Shown: positions 44,822 through 53,729, numbered from the stretch's first letter. The stretch is 64,000 bases of DNA from Lutibacter sp. (GCA_002733665.1 NVWM01000002.1:1-64000), one strand, 5' to 3'. Program-made: numbers and translations. Notes: generated from the letters alone by a model not told the origin.

Positions 44822-47255
44822 TCTTTTTCTTTCTTTCATATAAAAACCAACCAATAGGAATCAACAATAACAACGCATAAGAAATTAAAGTAATTGTATT
44901 TCCTTTTTTGATAACTGTTGGTTCAAATTTGAATTCAATTTCATGTTTTCCGGCAGGAATTTCCATTCCTCTCAACACATAATTGACTCTAACATGCTGC
45001 GTTAATTGACCATCAATATATGCATTCCAACCATCTTTATAATACATCTCTGAGAATACCGCGAATTGATTTAAATTAGCGTTGCTTTCATAAGCAAGCT
45101 CGTTTGCTTTATAATTTGTTAGTTTAATTGTTGTAGTACTATCTATCGTGAAGTCAGTTGGCAAATCTTTTGCAAAATCACTTCTAATAATCGCTACTTT
45201 TTTAGTATTAATACTATCTAACTCTTTAATTTCTTCATCTGCAGAATTTACAACCTTTAGATTATTTACAAACCAAGCATTCCCATTTGTGCGTTCATTT
45301 TTTTCTAACGTCTTTCCTTTTTCTCCAATTCTTATAACATACTTTGTGTTAAGCATGTTCAACACTTCTTGATTTATCTTATTATTTCTTTGATCTATAT
45401 GAAAATCAAACAATTCTTGTGCTCGTCTCGGTTTTACAGCACTGTAACCTCCAATAGATTTATGAAAATAGGATGTTGCGCCGTCAGTCAATACATTTTT
45501 AGAAAAATCTGCTACACGATAATAACTCTTGTCTTTTAGTATTTCTGCATCAATTGCTGATTTCTTAAACGGCTTATCAACTTTTCTTGCCGAAGCAAAA
45601 TAGTTGTTATTTACATAGCGTTTATCAACATTTACCAAATCAAACAACAACAAAACAGCAAAACCAATCAGTAAAATTGTTTGGTTTATTTTTTCTTTGA
45701 TGAATAGCCAAAGTATACCTGCAAAAACAACCACAAAGCCTAAAGTTCGCAAACTATCACTAAAAAACAAGGTTTGTCTATCTGCAACTACGGCTTCTAA
45801 AAATCCGCTGATTCCTTGTTCCTCTAAATTTTCGTAAAATGTTGTTTCTCCTAAAACTTCAAAAGTAAATAATCCAGTTCCACCAACAGTAAAGATTAAT
45901 GCCAATCCACCAACAATAATGGTTGTCCATTTGAGTGCTTTTATTTTGGCCTCTTTAGAAACATCAGTAGAAAAAAGTTCTTTCAATCCTAATATTCCTA
46001 AAAGCGGAATCGCTAATTCAGCAATAACTTGAATTGAAGAAACGGCTCTAAACTTATTGTACATCGGTATATAATCAATAAAGAAATCTGTTAAAAAAGA
46101 AAGGTTTCTCCCCCAACTCATCAGAATAGAAAATATCGTTGCTGCAATAAGCCATTTCTTTAATTTCCCACTGACTAAAAACAATGCCAACACAAACAAA
46201 AAGATAAAAATTGCTCCAATATATGCAGGAGCAGCAACTATTGGCTGATCTCCCCAATACATCGACGCTATATTCAGTAAATAATTCGCGTCATCTGGAT
46301 TTAAACCATCATTTACTGCTTCTTGCAAGAAACTTCTAACTTCACTATCTTTTACTTCTTCATGGCTTGTTCCTCCCATAAAACGAGGAATAAACAAGTT
46401 GAAAGTTTCTAATCTTCCATAACTATATTCTGTAATATAACTTTTATCCAATCCAGAAGTAACTTCTTTTTCACTTCCGTCAGGAGTAATTGTGAGTTCA
46501 CTCTTACTTCGTGTACTATGTTTTGCGTATTCTTGGGTTGCCATTAAATTTGTAGCATTTGTACCAATTGCAAGAATAACAGCAACTAATAAAACACCAA
46601 CACTTTTCATCAAATGAGGCACTTCTTTATTTTTTATAGATTCTGTGAGTTGCACTATCCCATAAATCAACACTAAAAAGAATAAATAATAGGTCATTTG
46701 TACATGATTGGCAGCCAATTCTAATGACATTGCCAATGCAGTGACTATAAAACCTGTAAAATATTTTCGTTGAAAAACCAATAAAATCCCAGAAATAACA
46801 AACGGAAAATAGGCTATCGCATGTGCTTTTGCATTATGTCCTGCTCCTAAAATAACAATTAAATACGTTGAGAATCCAAAACCTAGAGAACCAATAATGG
46901 CGAGTTTCCAATCAACTTTTAAAGTCATCAGTAATGCAAAAAAACCTATAAAATATAGGAAAAGATAATCTGCAGGGCGTGGTAAAAATCGAATTAATTT
47001 ATCTAATTTCTTGATATAATCATTCGGATAATAAGTGCTTATCACATAAGAAGGCATTCCTCCAAAAGAAGTATTCGTCCAATATGGTTCTGTATCATAA
47101 GCCTTTCTAAAATCTTTGATTTCTTTTGACGAACCTATAAATTGTGTAATATCACCTTGTTGAATTTTCTTTCCTTTTAAGACAGGAGAGAAATATGCTA
47201 ACGAAGCAATAACGAAAATGAGTATTGCTATTATATATGGAATTGTTTTTTTCAT
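44811..47255 (-). CDS. YfhO family membrane protein
   Basis: About 814 residues with 12-13 membrane segments in the N-terminal two thirds and a soluble C-terminal domain ending in a final membrane helix (TVIKKGNTITLISYALLLLIPIGWFLYERKK). YfhO proteins resemble GT-C glycosyltransferases that use lipid-linked sugars on the outer face of the membrane. The open frame starts upstream at a TTG inside a repeat. The ATG at 47255 (MKKTIPYIIAILIF) gives a proper signal-anchor and is my choice. It is the first gene of the polysaccharide block. Confidence 0.85.
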   Translation of the reverse strand: MKKTIPYIIAILIFVIASLAYFSPVLKGKKIQQGDITQFIGSSKEIKDFRKAYDTEPYWTNTSFGGMPSYVISTYYPNDYIKKLDKLIRFLPRPADYLFLYFIGFFALLMTLKVDWKLAIIGSLGFGFSTYLIVILGAGHNAKAHAIAYFPFVISGILLVFQRKYFTGFIVTALAMSLELAANHVQMTYYLFFLVLIYGIVQLTESIKNKEVPHLMKSVGVLLVAVILAIGTNATNLMATQEYAKHSTRSKSELTITPDGSEKEVTSGLDKSYITEYSYGRLETFNLFIPRFMGGTSHEEVKDSEVRSFLQEAVNDGLNPDDANYLLNIASMYWGDQPIVAAPAYIGAIFIFLFVLALFLVSGKLKKWLIAATIFSILMSWGRNLSFLTDFFIDYIPMYNKFRAVSSIQVIAELAIPLLGILGLKELFSTDVSKEAKIKALKWTTIIVGGLALIFTVGGTGLFTFEVLGETTFYENLEEQGISGFLEAVVADRQTLFFSDSLRTLGFVVVFAGILWLFIKEKINQTILLIGFAVLLLFDLVNVDKRYVNNNYFASARKVDKPFKKSAIDAEILKDKSYYRVADFSKNVLTDGATSYFHKSIGGYSAVKPRRAQELFDFHIDQRNNKINQEVLNMLNTKYVIRIGEKGKTLEKNERTNGNAWFVNNLKVVNSADEEIKELDSINTKKVAIIRSDFAKDLPTDFTIDSTTTIKLTNYKANELAYESNANLNQFAVFSEMYYKDGWNAYIDGQLTQHVRVNYVLRGMEIPAGKHEIEFKFEPTVIKKGNTITLISYALLLLIPIGWFLYERKKKNVS

Positions 47256-47269
47256 TCTAATATTTTTTA

Positions 47270-47308
47270 ACCGCAAAGGACACTAAGTTTTACGCAAAGA
47301 ACGCAAAG
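47270..47308. repeat. ACCGCAAAGGACAC...ACGCAAAG short repeat
   Basis: accgcaaaggacactaagtt then ttacgcaaagaacgcaaag: three ACGCAAAG-like words in 39 bases, located just upstream of the YfhO start. This is a short dispersed repeat type that I recall from many Bacteroidota genomes. Confidence 0.5.
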
Positions 47309-47344
47309 CCATCTCCCGAACTTCTTAACTTTAAATTCAACTAA

Positions 47345-47599
47345 CTATTCTACATCCTCATAATCAACATACTCGCCAACATCTTTATTAGATTCTTTTG
47401 CAGAATTTGGCTTTTTATCAATACTCGTTTCTCCAATTTTTTCTTCGGATTTTGATGACTGTTGTTGCTGTTGATTTCTTACTTTTTCTTCAAACTTACC
47501 AACAAAGCGTTTAAAAATTATAGGAAAAGCAAAGCGTCCAATAATTTTTAATCCGTAGTAAACTAAAAGGATGATTGCTATAGTTCTAAGTAATTGCAT
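47345..47599 (-). CDS. DUF4834 family small membrane protein
   Basis: 84 residues: one membrane helix at the N-terminus (QLLRTIAIILLVYYGLKIIGRFAFPIIF), a short amphipathic stretch, then a polar tail rich in Gln, Ser, Lys and Glu ending VGEYVDYEDVE. I recognise the DUF4834 family, function unknown. It lies 89 bases upstream of the YfhO start on the same strand and could be the leader of that operon. Confidence 0.75.
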   Translation of the reverse strand: MQLLRTIAIILLVYYGLKIIGRFAFPIIFKRFVGKFEEKVRNQQQQQSSKSEEKIGETSIDKKPNSAKESNKDVGEYVDYEDVE

Positions 47600-47752
47600 A
47601 AGTGTTTTAAAAATTTAATTCAAAAATAACAATTTGAGACCAACTTAAAACGTTTAGTTAGATAAAATCTTATATTTTGGCTGCAAATAACTATTTTATA
47701 AAAATGTCAGAGGGAAACTGCATATTTAATTTTTACAAAGTAAAAAATTATG

Positions 47753-47760
47753 TAGTTTTG
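47753..47760 (+). promoter_or_regulatory. -7 promoter box
   Basis: TAGTTTTG (TAnnTTTG), 21 bases before the ATG at 47782; it rules out the longer open frame beginning at 47677. Confidence 0.55.
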
Positions 47761-47781
47761 GGACTTACGAAAACAGTTAAT

Positions 47782-48732
47782 ATGAAAAAAATCTTTCTAA
47801 TCGCACTTTTTATAACTAATTATCAGGTTATTAATGCTCAGTATACTGAGGTTATTAATTCCAAAAGACCTGGGTTTTCTGAAAGCCCTTATGGTGTTGG
47901 AACAGATGTAATACAAATAGAGGGCGGAATTTTCTTTGGAGAAAGCAGTTCTAACGAAACTTTTGCAAAAACTGACCCTTTTGGCGGAACAATTTTCTTG
48001 AGATATGGAAAATTTATGGAGAAGTTGGAATTTAATGCGAAGGTAACTTATCAAAAAAATAAATCAGAATTTAATAACATTTTAACTACAGATCTTGGAA
48101 CTGTAAGTGGTTTAAGTGAACTTACTTTTGGAGCAAAATATCTGATTTTTCAACAAAAATTTGCCGATAACTCTAAAGAAATAAGAAGTTGGAAAAAACG
48201 TACAGCATTTGACAAAAAACGATTGATACCTTCTGTAGGTGTTTATGCTGGAATGAATTTGAATTTTCTTGGAAAGGCATATAAAGAACCAAAAATGAGT
48301 CCGAAAGCAGCAATTTTACTGCAAAATGATTTTACAAACCGTTTTATATTGTTAACCAACCTTATTGCTGACAAAATTGGTACTGACAATCGTACTTACT
48401 CATATATTGTTACGGCAACCTATGCAGTTAATCAAGATTGGTCATTTTTTGTAGAAAATGAGGGTGATTTCTTGAAGTATAAAACCGATTTTCAAGTAGG
48501 AACTGGAGTAGCATATCTTTGGAATGAGAACTTGCAACTTGACACTTCTATTAGAATAAACACAAACGCTGACGAATCTGCATTTACTGTAGGTCTTGGT
48601 GCTGCTTGGCGTCTGGATCGCCATAAGGATAAAGAGATAAATAGAGATAAAGATGGAAACATCGTAAAAGCAAAAAAACGTAAGAAGAAAGGAAACTTTT
48701 TCTCTCGATTATTTAAAAAGAAGCGGAAATAG
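47782..48732 (+). CDS. Putative outer-membrane beta-barrel protein (MetA-pathway/transporter-like)
   Basis: 316 residues from the ATG at 47782, with a signal peptide (KKIFLIALFITNYQVINAQ). The mature part starts NSKRPGFSESPYGVGTDVIQIEGGIFFGES, a pattern of the Phenol_MetA_deg family, and alternates hydrophobic residues as expected for membrane beta strands. The C-terminus is unusual: after the barrel-like LDTSIRINTNADESAFTVGLGAAWRL come about 45 very basic residues (KKRKKKGNFFSRLFKKKRK). Family members are thought to be outer-membrane channels. The next gene begins at the base after its stop. Confidence 0.7.
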   Translation: MKKIFLIALFITNYQVINAQYTEVINSKRPGFSESPYGVGTDVIQIEGGIFFGESSSNETFAKTDPFGGTIFLRYGKFMEKLEFNAKVTYQKNKSEFNNILTTDLGTVSGLSELTFGAKYLIFQQKFADNSKEIRSWKKRTAFDKKRLIPSVGVYAGMNLNFLGKAYKEPKMSPKAAILLQNDFTNRFILLTNLIADKIGTDNRTYSYIVTATYAVNQDWSFFVENEGDFLKYKTDFQVGTGVAYLWNENLQLDTSIRINTNADESAFTVGLGAAWRLDRHKDKEINRDKDGNIVKAKKRKKKGNFFSRLFKKKRK

Positions 48733-49851
48733 ATGATTACGTTAAAAGAAGCTACTACTAAAAAGGAAATCCGAGACTTCGTTAAATTTCCTTTTTCGCT
48801 TTATAAAAGCAACGACTGTTGGGTTCCACCTATTATCAATGATGAAATAGCAGGTTTCGACAAAACCAAAAATCCAGTTTTTAAACATGCTGATGCAACT
48901 TTTTTATTGGCTTATAAAAACAATAAAATAGTTGGTCGTCTTTGTGCAATTATTAATTGGACAGAAATTAACGATCAAAAAATCAAAAAAATGCGTTTTG
49001 GTTGGTTTGATGTAATAGATGACATTGAAGTTTCAAAAGCATTAATTAACCGAGTTTCTGAAATAGGCAAGCAACACAATCTAGAATTTATAGAAGGTCC
49101 TGTAGGTTTTACCAATCTTGATAAAGTTGGTGTTCTTATTGAGGGTTTTGATCATATAGGCACGATGATAACTTGGTATAACCATCCATATTACAAAGAA
49201 CATTTAGAGCAATTAGGGTTTGTAAAAGCCAAAGAATGGTTAGAAAATTATATGCTTTTTAAAGATTTAAATCCTGATGATTTTTCTCGATTGGCAAAAC
49301 TAGTTGCTAAGCGTTATCAATTGCGTTCCATGCATTTTACCAAGACCGAACAAATTTTACCTTATGTAGATAAAATGTTTGATTTGTTTAATGCTTCGTA
49401 TTCAAAATTAGCATCTTTTGTTCCTATTTCTAATGAACAACGCACTTATTTTAAAGAGAAATATATTAGCCTTATAAATCCTGAATATATTGAATATATT
49501 GTTGATAAAAATGATGATATTGTTGCTTTTGCAGTAACTATGCCTTCATTTTCAAGGGCTTTACAAAAAGCAAACGGGAAATTATTTCCTTTCGGATTTT
49601 ACCATCTATTGAAAGCAAAAAAACAGAGTAAAGAAGTTATTTTTTACTTGATTGGTGTACATCCAGATTATCAAAACAAAGGAGTTGTTGCTATTATTTT
49701 TGATGAATTTTACAAAACATTTGCCAAAAGAGGTGTTACAAAACTAATTAGAACTCCAGAATTGGAAGAAAATACTGCCATTAAAAAGTTATGGAGAAAT
49801 ATGAATCCTGTGACGCATAAAAGACGGAGAACTTATAGACGAGGATTGTGA
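48733..49851 (+). CDS. GNAT-like two-domain protein
   Basis: 372 residues, cytosolic. The N-terminal half has FKHADATFLLAYKNNKIVGRLCAIIN. The C-terminal half has VIFYLIGVHPDYQNKGVVAIIFDEFYKTFAKRGVTKLIRTPELEEN, a GNAT-type acetyl-CoA loop (DYQNKGV). I know this family only as uncharacterised Bacteroidota proteins annotated as acetyltransferases. It has an ATG start with no spacer after the barrel-like gene, suggesting a two-gene operon. The substrate is unknown. Confidence 0.7.
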   Translation: MITLKEATTKKEIRDFVKFPFSLYKSNDCWVPPIINDEIAGFDKTKNPVFKHADATFLLAYKNNKIVGRLCAIINWTEINDQKIKKMRFGWFDVIDDIEVSKALINRVSEIGKQHNLEFIEGPVGFTNLDKVGVLIEGFDHIGTMITWYNHPYYKEHLEQLGFVKAKEWLENYMLFKDLNPDDFSRLAKLVAKRYQLRSMHFTKTEQILPYVDKMFDLFNASYSKLASFVPISNEQRTYFKEKYISLINPEYIEYIVDKNDDIVAFAVTMPSFSRALQKANGKLFPFGFYHLLKAKKQSKEVIFYLIGVHPDYQNKGVVAIIFDEFYKTFAKRGVTKLIRTPELEENTAIKKLWRNMNPVTHKRRRTYRRGL

Positions 49852-49855
49852 AAAA

Positions 49856-49880
49856 AGTTGGCAGTCTTCAGTTGGCAGTC
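49856..49880. repeat. GTTGGCAGTCTTCAGTTGGC-type repeat
   Basis: gttggcagtcttcagttggc followed by agtc: two GTTGGCAGTC words in tandem, matching the 2323-2340 sequence after yidC. Confidence 0.65.
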
Positions 49881-49928
49881 AAATGTAAATACTATTGTGA
49901 TTTAACTAAAAAGTAATCAATAACAAAC

Positions 49929-49960
49929 CTTTAACCCAAAACCATATACCTTTAACCTTA
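49929..49960. repeat. CCTTTAACC-type repeat upstream of rsmE
   Basis: aacctttaacccaaaaccat then atacctttaacctta: the same words as the far end of the insert in prmC (30895-30913). Confidence 0.55.
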
Positions 49961-49964
49961 CAAC

Positions 49965-50693
49965 ATGCAATTATTTTACAATCCAGAGATTAACGATAAC
50001 TCATCTCAATTTACATTTGATAAAATTGAGAGTCGTCATATTGTAAAAGTATTGCGTAAAAAAGAAGGAGATACTTTATTTATCACTAACGGAAAAGGTC
50101 AACTTTTTACTGCTGAAGTACTGTTTGCTAATGACAAAAAATGTACGGTCAACATTATCAATGTTGAAGTAAAAGAAAAACCTTGGAATTATTATTTACA
50201 CATTGCCATTGCACCAACAAAAAACAATGATAGATTGGAATGGTTTTTAGAGAAAGCAACGGAAATTGGTATTGACGAAATTACACCAATTATATGTAAA
50301 CACTCTGAACGTAAGGTAATTAAAAAAGAACGCTTAGATAAAGTTGTGGTTTCTGCAATGAAACAATCTTTGAAGTTTCAGCTGCCAAAATTGAATGAAG
50401 CGACTTCGTTTCAAGATTTTATAAAACAAGATTTTAAAGGTGATTTATTCATTGCACATTGTGAAGAAACAGATAAAAGAACATTGAAGAGCGAACTAAC
50501 TTCTCGACTGCGCTCGAAGGGACAACAACAAAAAATTACACTTTTAATTGGTCCTGAAGGAGATTTTTCAACTAAAGAAATTGAAATGGCTTTGCAACAA
50601 AAGTTTATTCCTGTATCTTTGGGTGAAAGCAGATTGCGTACAGAAACTGCCGGAATTGCTGCAACGCATAGTGTTGCTTTTTTTAATGAATAA
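49965..50693 (+). CDS. rsmE: 16S rRNA (uracil-1498-N3)-methyltransferase, with one in-frame repeat insertion
   Basis: RsmE methylates U1498 of 16S rRNA. The 242-residue SPOUT-type enzyme has the PUA-like N-terminus (SRHIVKVLRKKEGDTLFITNGKG), the RLEWFLEKATEIGIDEITPIICKHSERK block and the SAM knot LLIGPEGDFSTKEIEMAL ... VSLGESRLRTETAGIAATH. Residues about 179-187 (TSRLRSKGQ) are encoded by a copy of the TCTCGACT(A/G)CGCTCG repeat (50500-50524). The same repeat forms a hairpin just after the gene. The insert sits in the loop before the LLIGPEG knot and leaves every motif intact. Confidence 0.94.
   Translation: MQLFYNPEINDNSSQFTFDKIESRHIVKVLRKKEGDTLFITNGKGQLFTAEVLFANDKKCTVNIINVEVKEKPWNYYLHIAIAPTKNNDRLEWFLEKATEIGIDEITPIICKHSERKVIKKERLDKVVVSAMKQSLKFQLPKLNEATSFQDFIKQDFKGDLFIAHCEETDKRTLKSELTSRLRSKGQQQKITLLIGPEGDFSTKEIEMALQQKFIPVSLGESRLRTETAGIAATHSVAFFNE
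50500..50524. repeat. TCTCGACTGCGCTCG repeat inside rsmE
   Basis: cttctcgactgcgctcgaag then ggaca, read in frame as (T)SRLRSKG(Q). It matches the arms of the hairpin at 50703-50750 except for one base in the core (G for A). Confidence 0.8.
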
Positions 50694-50702
50694 AATTTAA
50701 GG

Positions 50703-50750
50703 TCTCGACTACGCTCGTCCAGACAAATGTCCCCTCGAGCGTAGTCGAGA
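50703..50750. repeat. Perfect 15-base inverted repeat after rsmE
   Basis: TCTCGACTACGCTCG (50703-50717) and its exact complement CGAGCGTAGTCGAGA (50736-50750) around an 18-base loop. Same family as the in-frame element in rsmE. It lacks a T run, so it is not a typical terminator. Confidence 0.85.
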
Positions 50751-50768
50751 GGTAGATTTAATAAACAA

Positions 50769-51413
50769 ATGAACAAACTAACATCTCTTCTTATAATTCT
50801 ATTTATTTCTGCAACTTCATTTGCACAAGACATTGCCATTTTGAAGTATGATGGTGGAGGAGATTGGTATGCAAATCCAACAGCACTTCCAAACTTAATA
50901 GAATTTTGCAATAAAAACATACAAACTAAAATAAGCGAAAAGCCAAAAACTGTTGAAGCAACAAGTATAGAAATCTTTAATTATCCTATTATTTTTATGA
51001 CAGGTCATGGAAATGTTTTTCTAAACGATGATGCTGTACAAAACCTACGGAACTATTTAACTTCAGGAGGTTTTCTTCATATTTCTGATAATTATGGATT
51101 GGATGAATACATAAGAAGAGAACTTAAAAAGGTATTTCCAAAACTTGATTTTCAAGAGATTCCTTATAACCATCCTATTTACAATCAATCATACACTTTT
51201 GAAAAAGGTGTACCAAAAATTCATGAGCATGACAGCAAAAAACCTCAAGGTTTTGGATTGTTTTATGAAGGTGAACTGGTTTGTTTTTATGACTACGAAA
51301 GCGATTTAAGCGATGGTTGGGAAGATGCTGTTGTACACAATGACTCGCAAGAAATTAGATTAAAAGCCTTGAAAATGGGTGCAAATATTGTGGAATTTTC
51401 TTTTAAGGATTAG
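50769..51413 (+). CDS. DUF4159 domain protein, exported
   Basis: 214 residues with a signal peptide (NKLTSLLIILFISATSFAQ). The DUF4159 pattern is clear: IAILKYDGGGDWYANPTALPNLIEFCN, NYPIIFMTGHGNVFLNDDAVQNLRNYLTSGGFLHISDNYGLDEYIRRELKKVFP and NHPIYNQSYTFEKGVPKIHEHD. The fold is probably a type 1 glutamine-amidotransferase-like alpha/beta domain used in the periplasm. Function is unknown. In Bacteroidota it often follows rsmE, as here. Confidence 0.85.
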   Translation: MNKLTSLLIILFISATSFAQDIAILKYDGGGDWYANPTALPNLIEFCNKNIQTKISEKPKTVEATSIEIFNYPIIFMTGHGNVFLNDDAVQNLRNYLTSGGFLHISDNYGLDEYIRRELKKVFPKLDFQEIPYNHPIYNQSYTFEKGVPKIHEHDSKKPQGFGLFYEGELVCFYDYESDLSDGWEDAVVHNDSQEIRLKALKMGANIVEFSFKD

Positions 51414-51423
51414 AAAAATCAAC

Positions 51424-51500
51424 CTTGACTTTTTAATTTTAAAACGCTATCTTCGCTTTCGAACGATATAGTTTATTAAAACAGAACTATATCTTAGCAT
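51424..51500 (+). repeat. Dispersed ~75-base upstream element, copy C
   Basis: It starts cttgactttttaattttaaa, continues with cttcgctttcgaacgatata and ends agaactatatcttagc. It aligns with copy B (31437-31510) nearly end to end and with copy A (17418-17492) best in the second half. Confidence 0.7.
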
Positions 51501-51521
51501 TCACACCATTCGAAAAAAACT

Positions 51522-52694
51522 ATGAAAAAAAAATTAACCTTCGCTTTTATTACTCTATTTACTTTCCAAATTAATGCTCAAACTCTTGATCAAAAAATTG
51601 AAAGATTACTAGAATTAGACGGAACTATAAGTAGTATTGAAAATCTTATAATCGAAACTATTAAATATCAAAAACAAAGTAATCCTGGAGTTTTAGATAA
51701 TTATTGGGAAGGCTTGTCGAAAAAAATTAGCACAAAATCACTTGTTGAATTTAAGTCTTTAGTCACACCAATTTATTCTAAAATCTACACAGAAGTTGAA
51801 ATTGGTAATCTTATAAGTTTTTATAATTCAAAAACAGGAAAACTAATTACTGAAAAACAACCAATTTTATTAGATAAGTTAAATTTACCATTGATACAAT
51901 GGTCTCAAAATTTAAATTCTTACGTAATAGAGGAAATTGAAAATAAGGGAAAAAACGAATCAAGTTCAGGCGAAATAGAAAAATTCAAAACTGATTTTAA
52001 ATCAAAATATGGGTTGCAAATACTTAATTTAAAAGAACTTGCCATAGACCAAGAATATAATTTTGGCTCTTTATTAATTGACTTTGGTAAAACAGACGGC
52101 AAGAGAGATATTACTAAAGTTATTCGAGTAAAGAATAATTCAAACAAGGAAATAACATTTGAAAAACCATTATTCTTAATCACAGATGACATTAGATTTG
52201 ATTGGGGAAATAAACCTGTAAAAATTGGTGAAACAAGAGATTTGAAAATTACTCTAATTGCAGAACAAGCAGAAAGTCAAAGTTATTCTTCTTTTACCAT
52301 AAAATCAAGTGAAGGAAATAATATTCCAGTCGGAATTAAATATGATGCGCCTGTGAAAGAAATAAATTTTGAGGTTTCTGATAATAAATTAAAATTTAAA
52401 AAACTAAAACAAGACTTATCAAATCCATATATATTTATTTTAAAGAATATTGGAAAAAAAGATTTTTACATTTCTGATATTGAAATCAATAAAAAAATTG
52501 CTTATTTAAATTACAGCAAGGAAACTATTAAACCAAATCAAGAAACAGAAATTAGAGTTATCATTTCAAAGGAATTATTAGAAAAACAAAATATTAAAAA
52601 TTTAAAACTAACCTTAGAAGTTGATTTAACAAAAGGAGAAAAAGGCAGCTTTAGTAACTTTTCAAGTGAAACAATAGAATTGAAAATTGAATAA
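51522..52694 (+). CDS. Exported protein with DUF2059-like and DUF1573/ASH-like domains
   Basis: 390 residues with a signal peptide (KKLTFAFITLFTFQINAQ). Residues about 25-145 resemble DUF2059 (LVEFKSLVTPIYSKIYTEVEIGNLISFYNSKTGKLITEKQP, which is its best conserved part). Residues about 180-390 look like two immunoglobulin-like ASH/DUF1573 sandwiches (LLIDFGKTDGKRDITKVIRVKNNSNKEITFEKP; YIFILKNIGKKDFYISDIEIN). I do not recall this combination as a named family. It is bracketed by a dispersed upstream element and a downstream hairpin remnant, like the frameshifted gene at 17512. That suggests it is an accessory gene. Periplasmic location and protein binding are inferred. Confidence 0.65.
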   Translation: MKKKLTFAFITLFTFQINAQTLDQKIERLLELDGTISSIENLIIETIKYQKQSNPGVLDNYWEGLSKKISTKSLVEFKSLVTPIYSKIYTEVEIGNLISFYNSKTGKLITEKQPILLDKLNLPLIQWSQNLNSYVIEEIENKGKNESSSGEIEKFKTDFKSKYGLQILNLKELAIDQEYNFGSLLIDFGKTDGKRDITKVIRVKNNSNKEITFEKPLFLITDDIRFDWGNKPVKIGETRDLKITLIAEQAESQSYSSFTIKSSEGNNIPVGIKYDAPVKEINFEVSDNKLKFKKLKQDLSNPYIFILKNIGKKDFYISDIEINKKIAYLNYSKETIKPNQETEIRVIISKELLEKQNIKNLKLTLEVDLTKGEKGSFSNFSSETIELKIE

Positions 52695-52699
52695 AAAAC

Positions 52700-52758
52700 G
52701 TGTGGTAACACCTTGTCTAATTTATTAATAGTTCTAGCCTACTTACGAAAATCCACGC
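52700..52758. repeat. Hairpin element, copy 2 (one arm lost)
   Basis: The stretch gtggtaacaccttgtctaat leads to TAGCCTACTTACGAAAATCC (52735-52754), which matches the inverse of 17976-17995 at 19 of 20 bases. The pairing second arm present in copy 1 is not seen here. It begins 6 bases after the stop of the 51522 gene. Confidence 0.65.
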
Positions 52759-52811
52759 AATATTCTCCTTTAAACAAAAACAAGTATATTAGTAAAAATT
52801 TTATTCTTTAA

Positions 52812-53729
52812 ATGAACGAACAATTAGATGCACTAAAAATAAACTTTGACGAAAGCGGTTTATGGGCACTCAATATCACCTTAGCAATTATTATGTTTGG
52901 CGTTGCTCTTGGCATAACAACTGAAGATTTTAAACGCCTTTTTAAAAACCCAAGAATACTATTAACTGGTGTTTTTTCACAATTCATACTATTTCCTGCG
53001 CTTACATTCCTACTCATCTTAGCCATAGAACCTGCGCCAAGTATCGCCTTAGGAATGATACTCGTTGCAGCTTGTCCTGGAGGAAATGTTTCCAATTTTA
53101 TGACACAAATGGCTGGCGGAAACGCTGCGTTATCAGTAAGTTTAACAGCTTTTGCGACTTTAGTTTCGCTTGCAATGACACCACTAAATTTTCAATTTTG
53201 GAGTAATTTATACGAGCCAACAGCAACAATTTTAAAAACTGTAGAAATGGATCCTTATAAGTTGGTGAAACTTGTAATCCTTATTTTAGGAGTTCCGTTG
53301 ATATTAGGAATGTCTTTTCGACATTTTAAACCAAAGAGTGCGATCAAAATAATGAAATACTTAAAGCCTTTTTCAATATTCATTTTTTTAGCACTCATTA
53401 TAATTGCTTTTTCTCAAAACCTCGACATATTCACGAAATACATACATTATGTATTTTATATCGTGATTCTACATAATATTATTGGTTTGGTTTCTGGTTT
53501 TTATTTTGCCAAAATCATGAGACTAGATTATCAAAACCAAAAAACATTATCCATTGAAACAGGAATTCAGAATTCTGGTTTAGGTCTTTTATTAGTCTTT
53601 GCTTTCTTTGATGGCTTAGGCGGAATGGCATTACTAGTTGCTTTTTGGGGAATTTGGGATTTAGTTTCCGGATTATTATTGGCAGGATATTGGGCAAAAA
53701 AAGATAACATAAAACCAGTAAAAGCATAA
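52812..53729 (+). CDS. Bile acid:sodium symporter family protein
   Basis: 305 residues, about nine to ten membrane helices. Family signs are IIMFGVALGITTEDFKRLFKNPR, the crossing helix LVAACPGGNVSNFMTQMAGGNAALSVSLTAFATLVS and the second crossing region SIETGIQNSGLGLLLVFAFF. In bacteria such proteins use the sodium gradient to import organic anions; the real substrate is unknown. The next gene (PlsC-like) begins 1 base after its stop. Confidence 0.88.
   Translation: MNEQLDALKINFDESGLWALNITLAIIMFGVALGITTEDFKRLFKNPRILLTGVFSQFILFPALTFLLILAIEPAPSIALGMILVAACPGGNVSNFMTQMAGGNAALSVSLTAFATLVSLAMTPLNFQFWSNLYEPTATILKTVEMDPYKLVKLVILILGVPLILGMSFRHFKPKSAIKIMKYLKPFSIFIFLALIIIAFSQNLDIFTKYIHYVFYIVILHNIIGLVSGFYFAKIMRLDYQNQKTLSIETGIQNSGLGLLLVFAFFDGLGGMALLVAFWGIWDLVSGLLLAGYWAKKDNIKPVKA

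Noticed and set aside
47677-47781. N-terminal extension of the barrel-like protein
   Set aside because: A promoter box at 47753-47760 lies inside it, and a proper signal peptide starts at the ATG at 47782.
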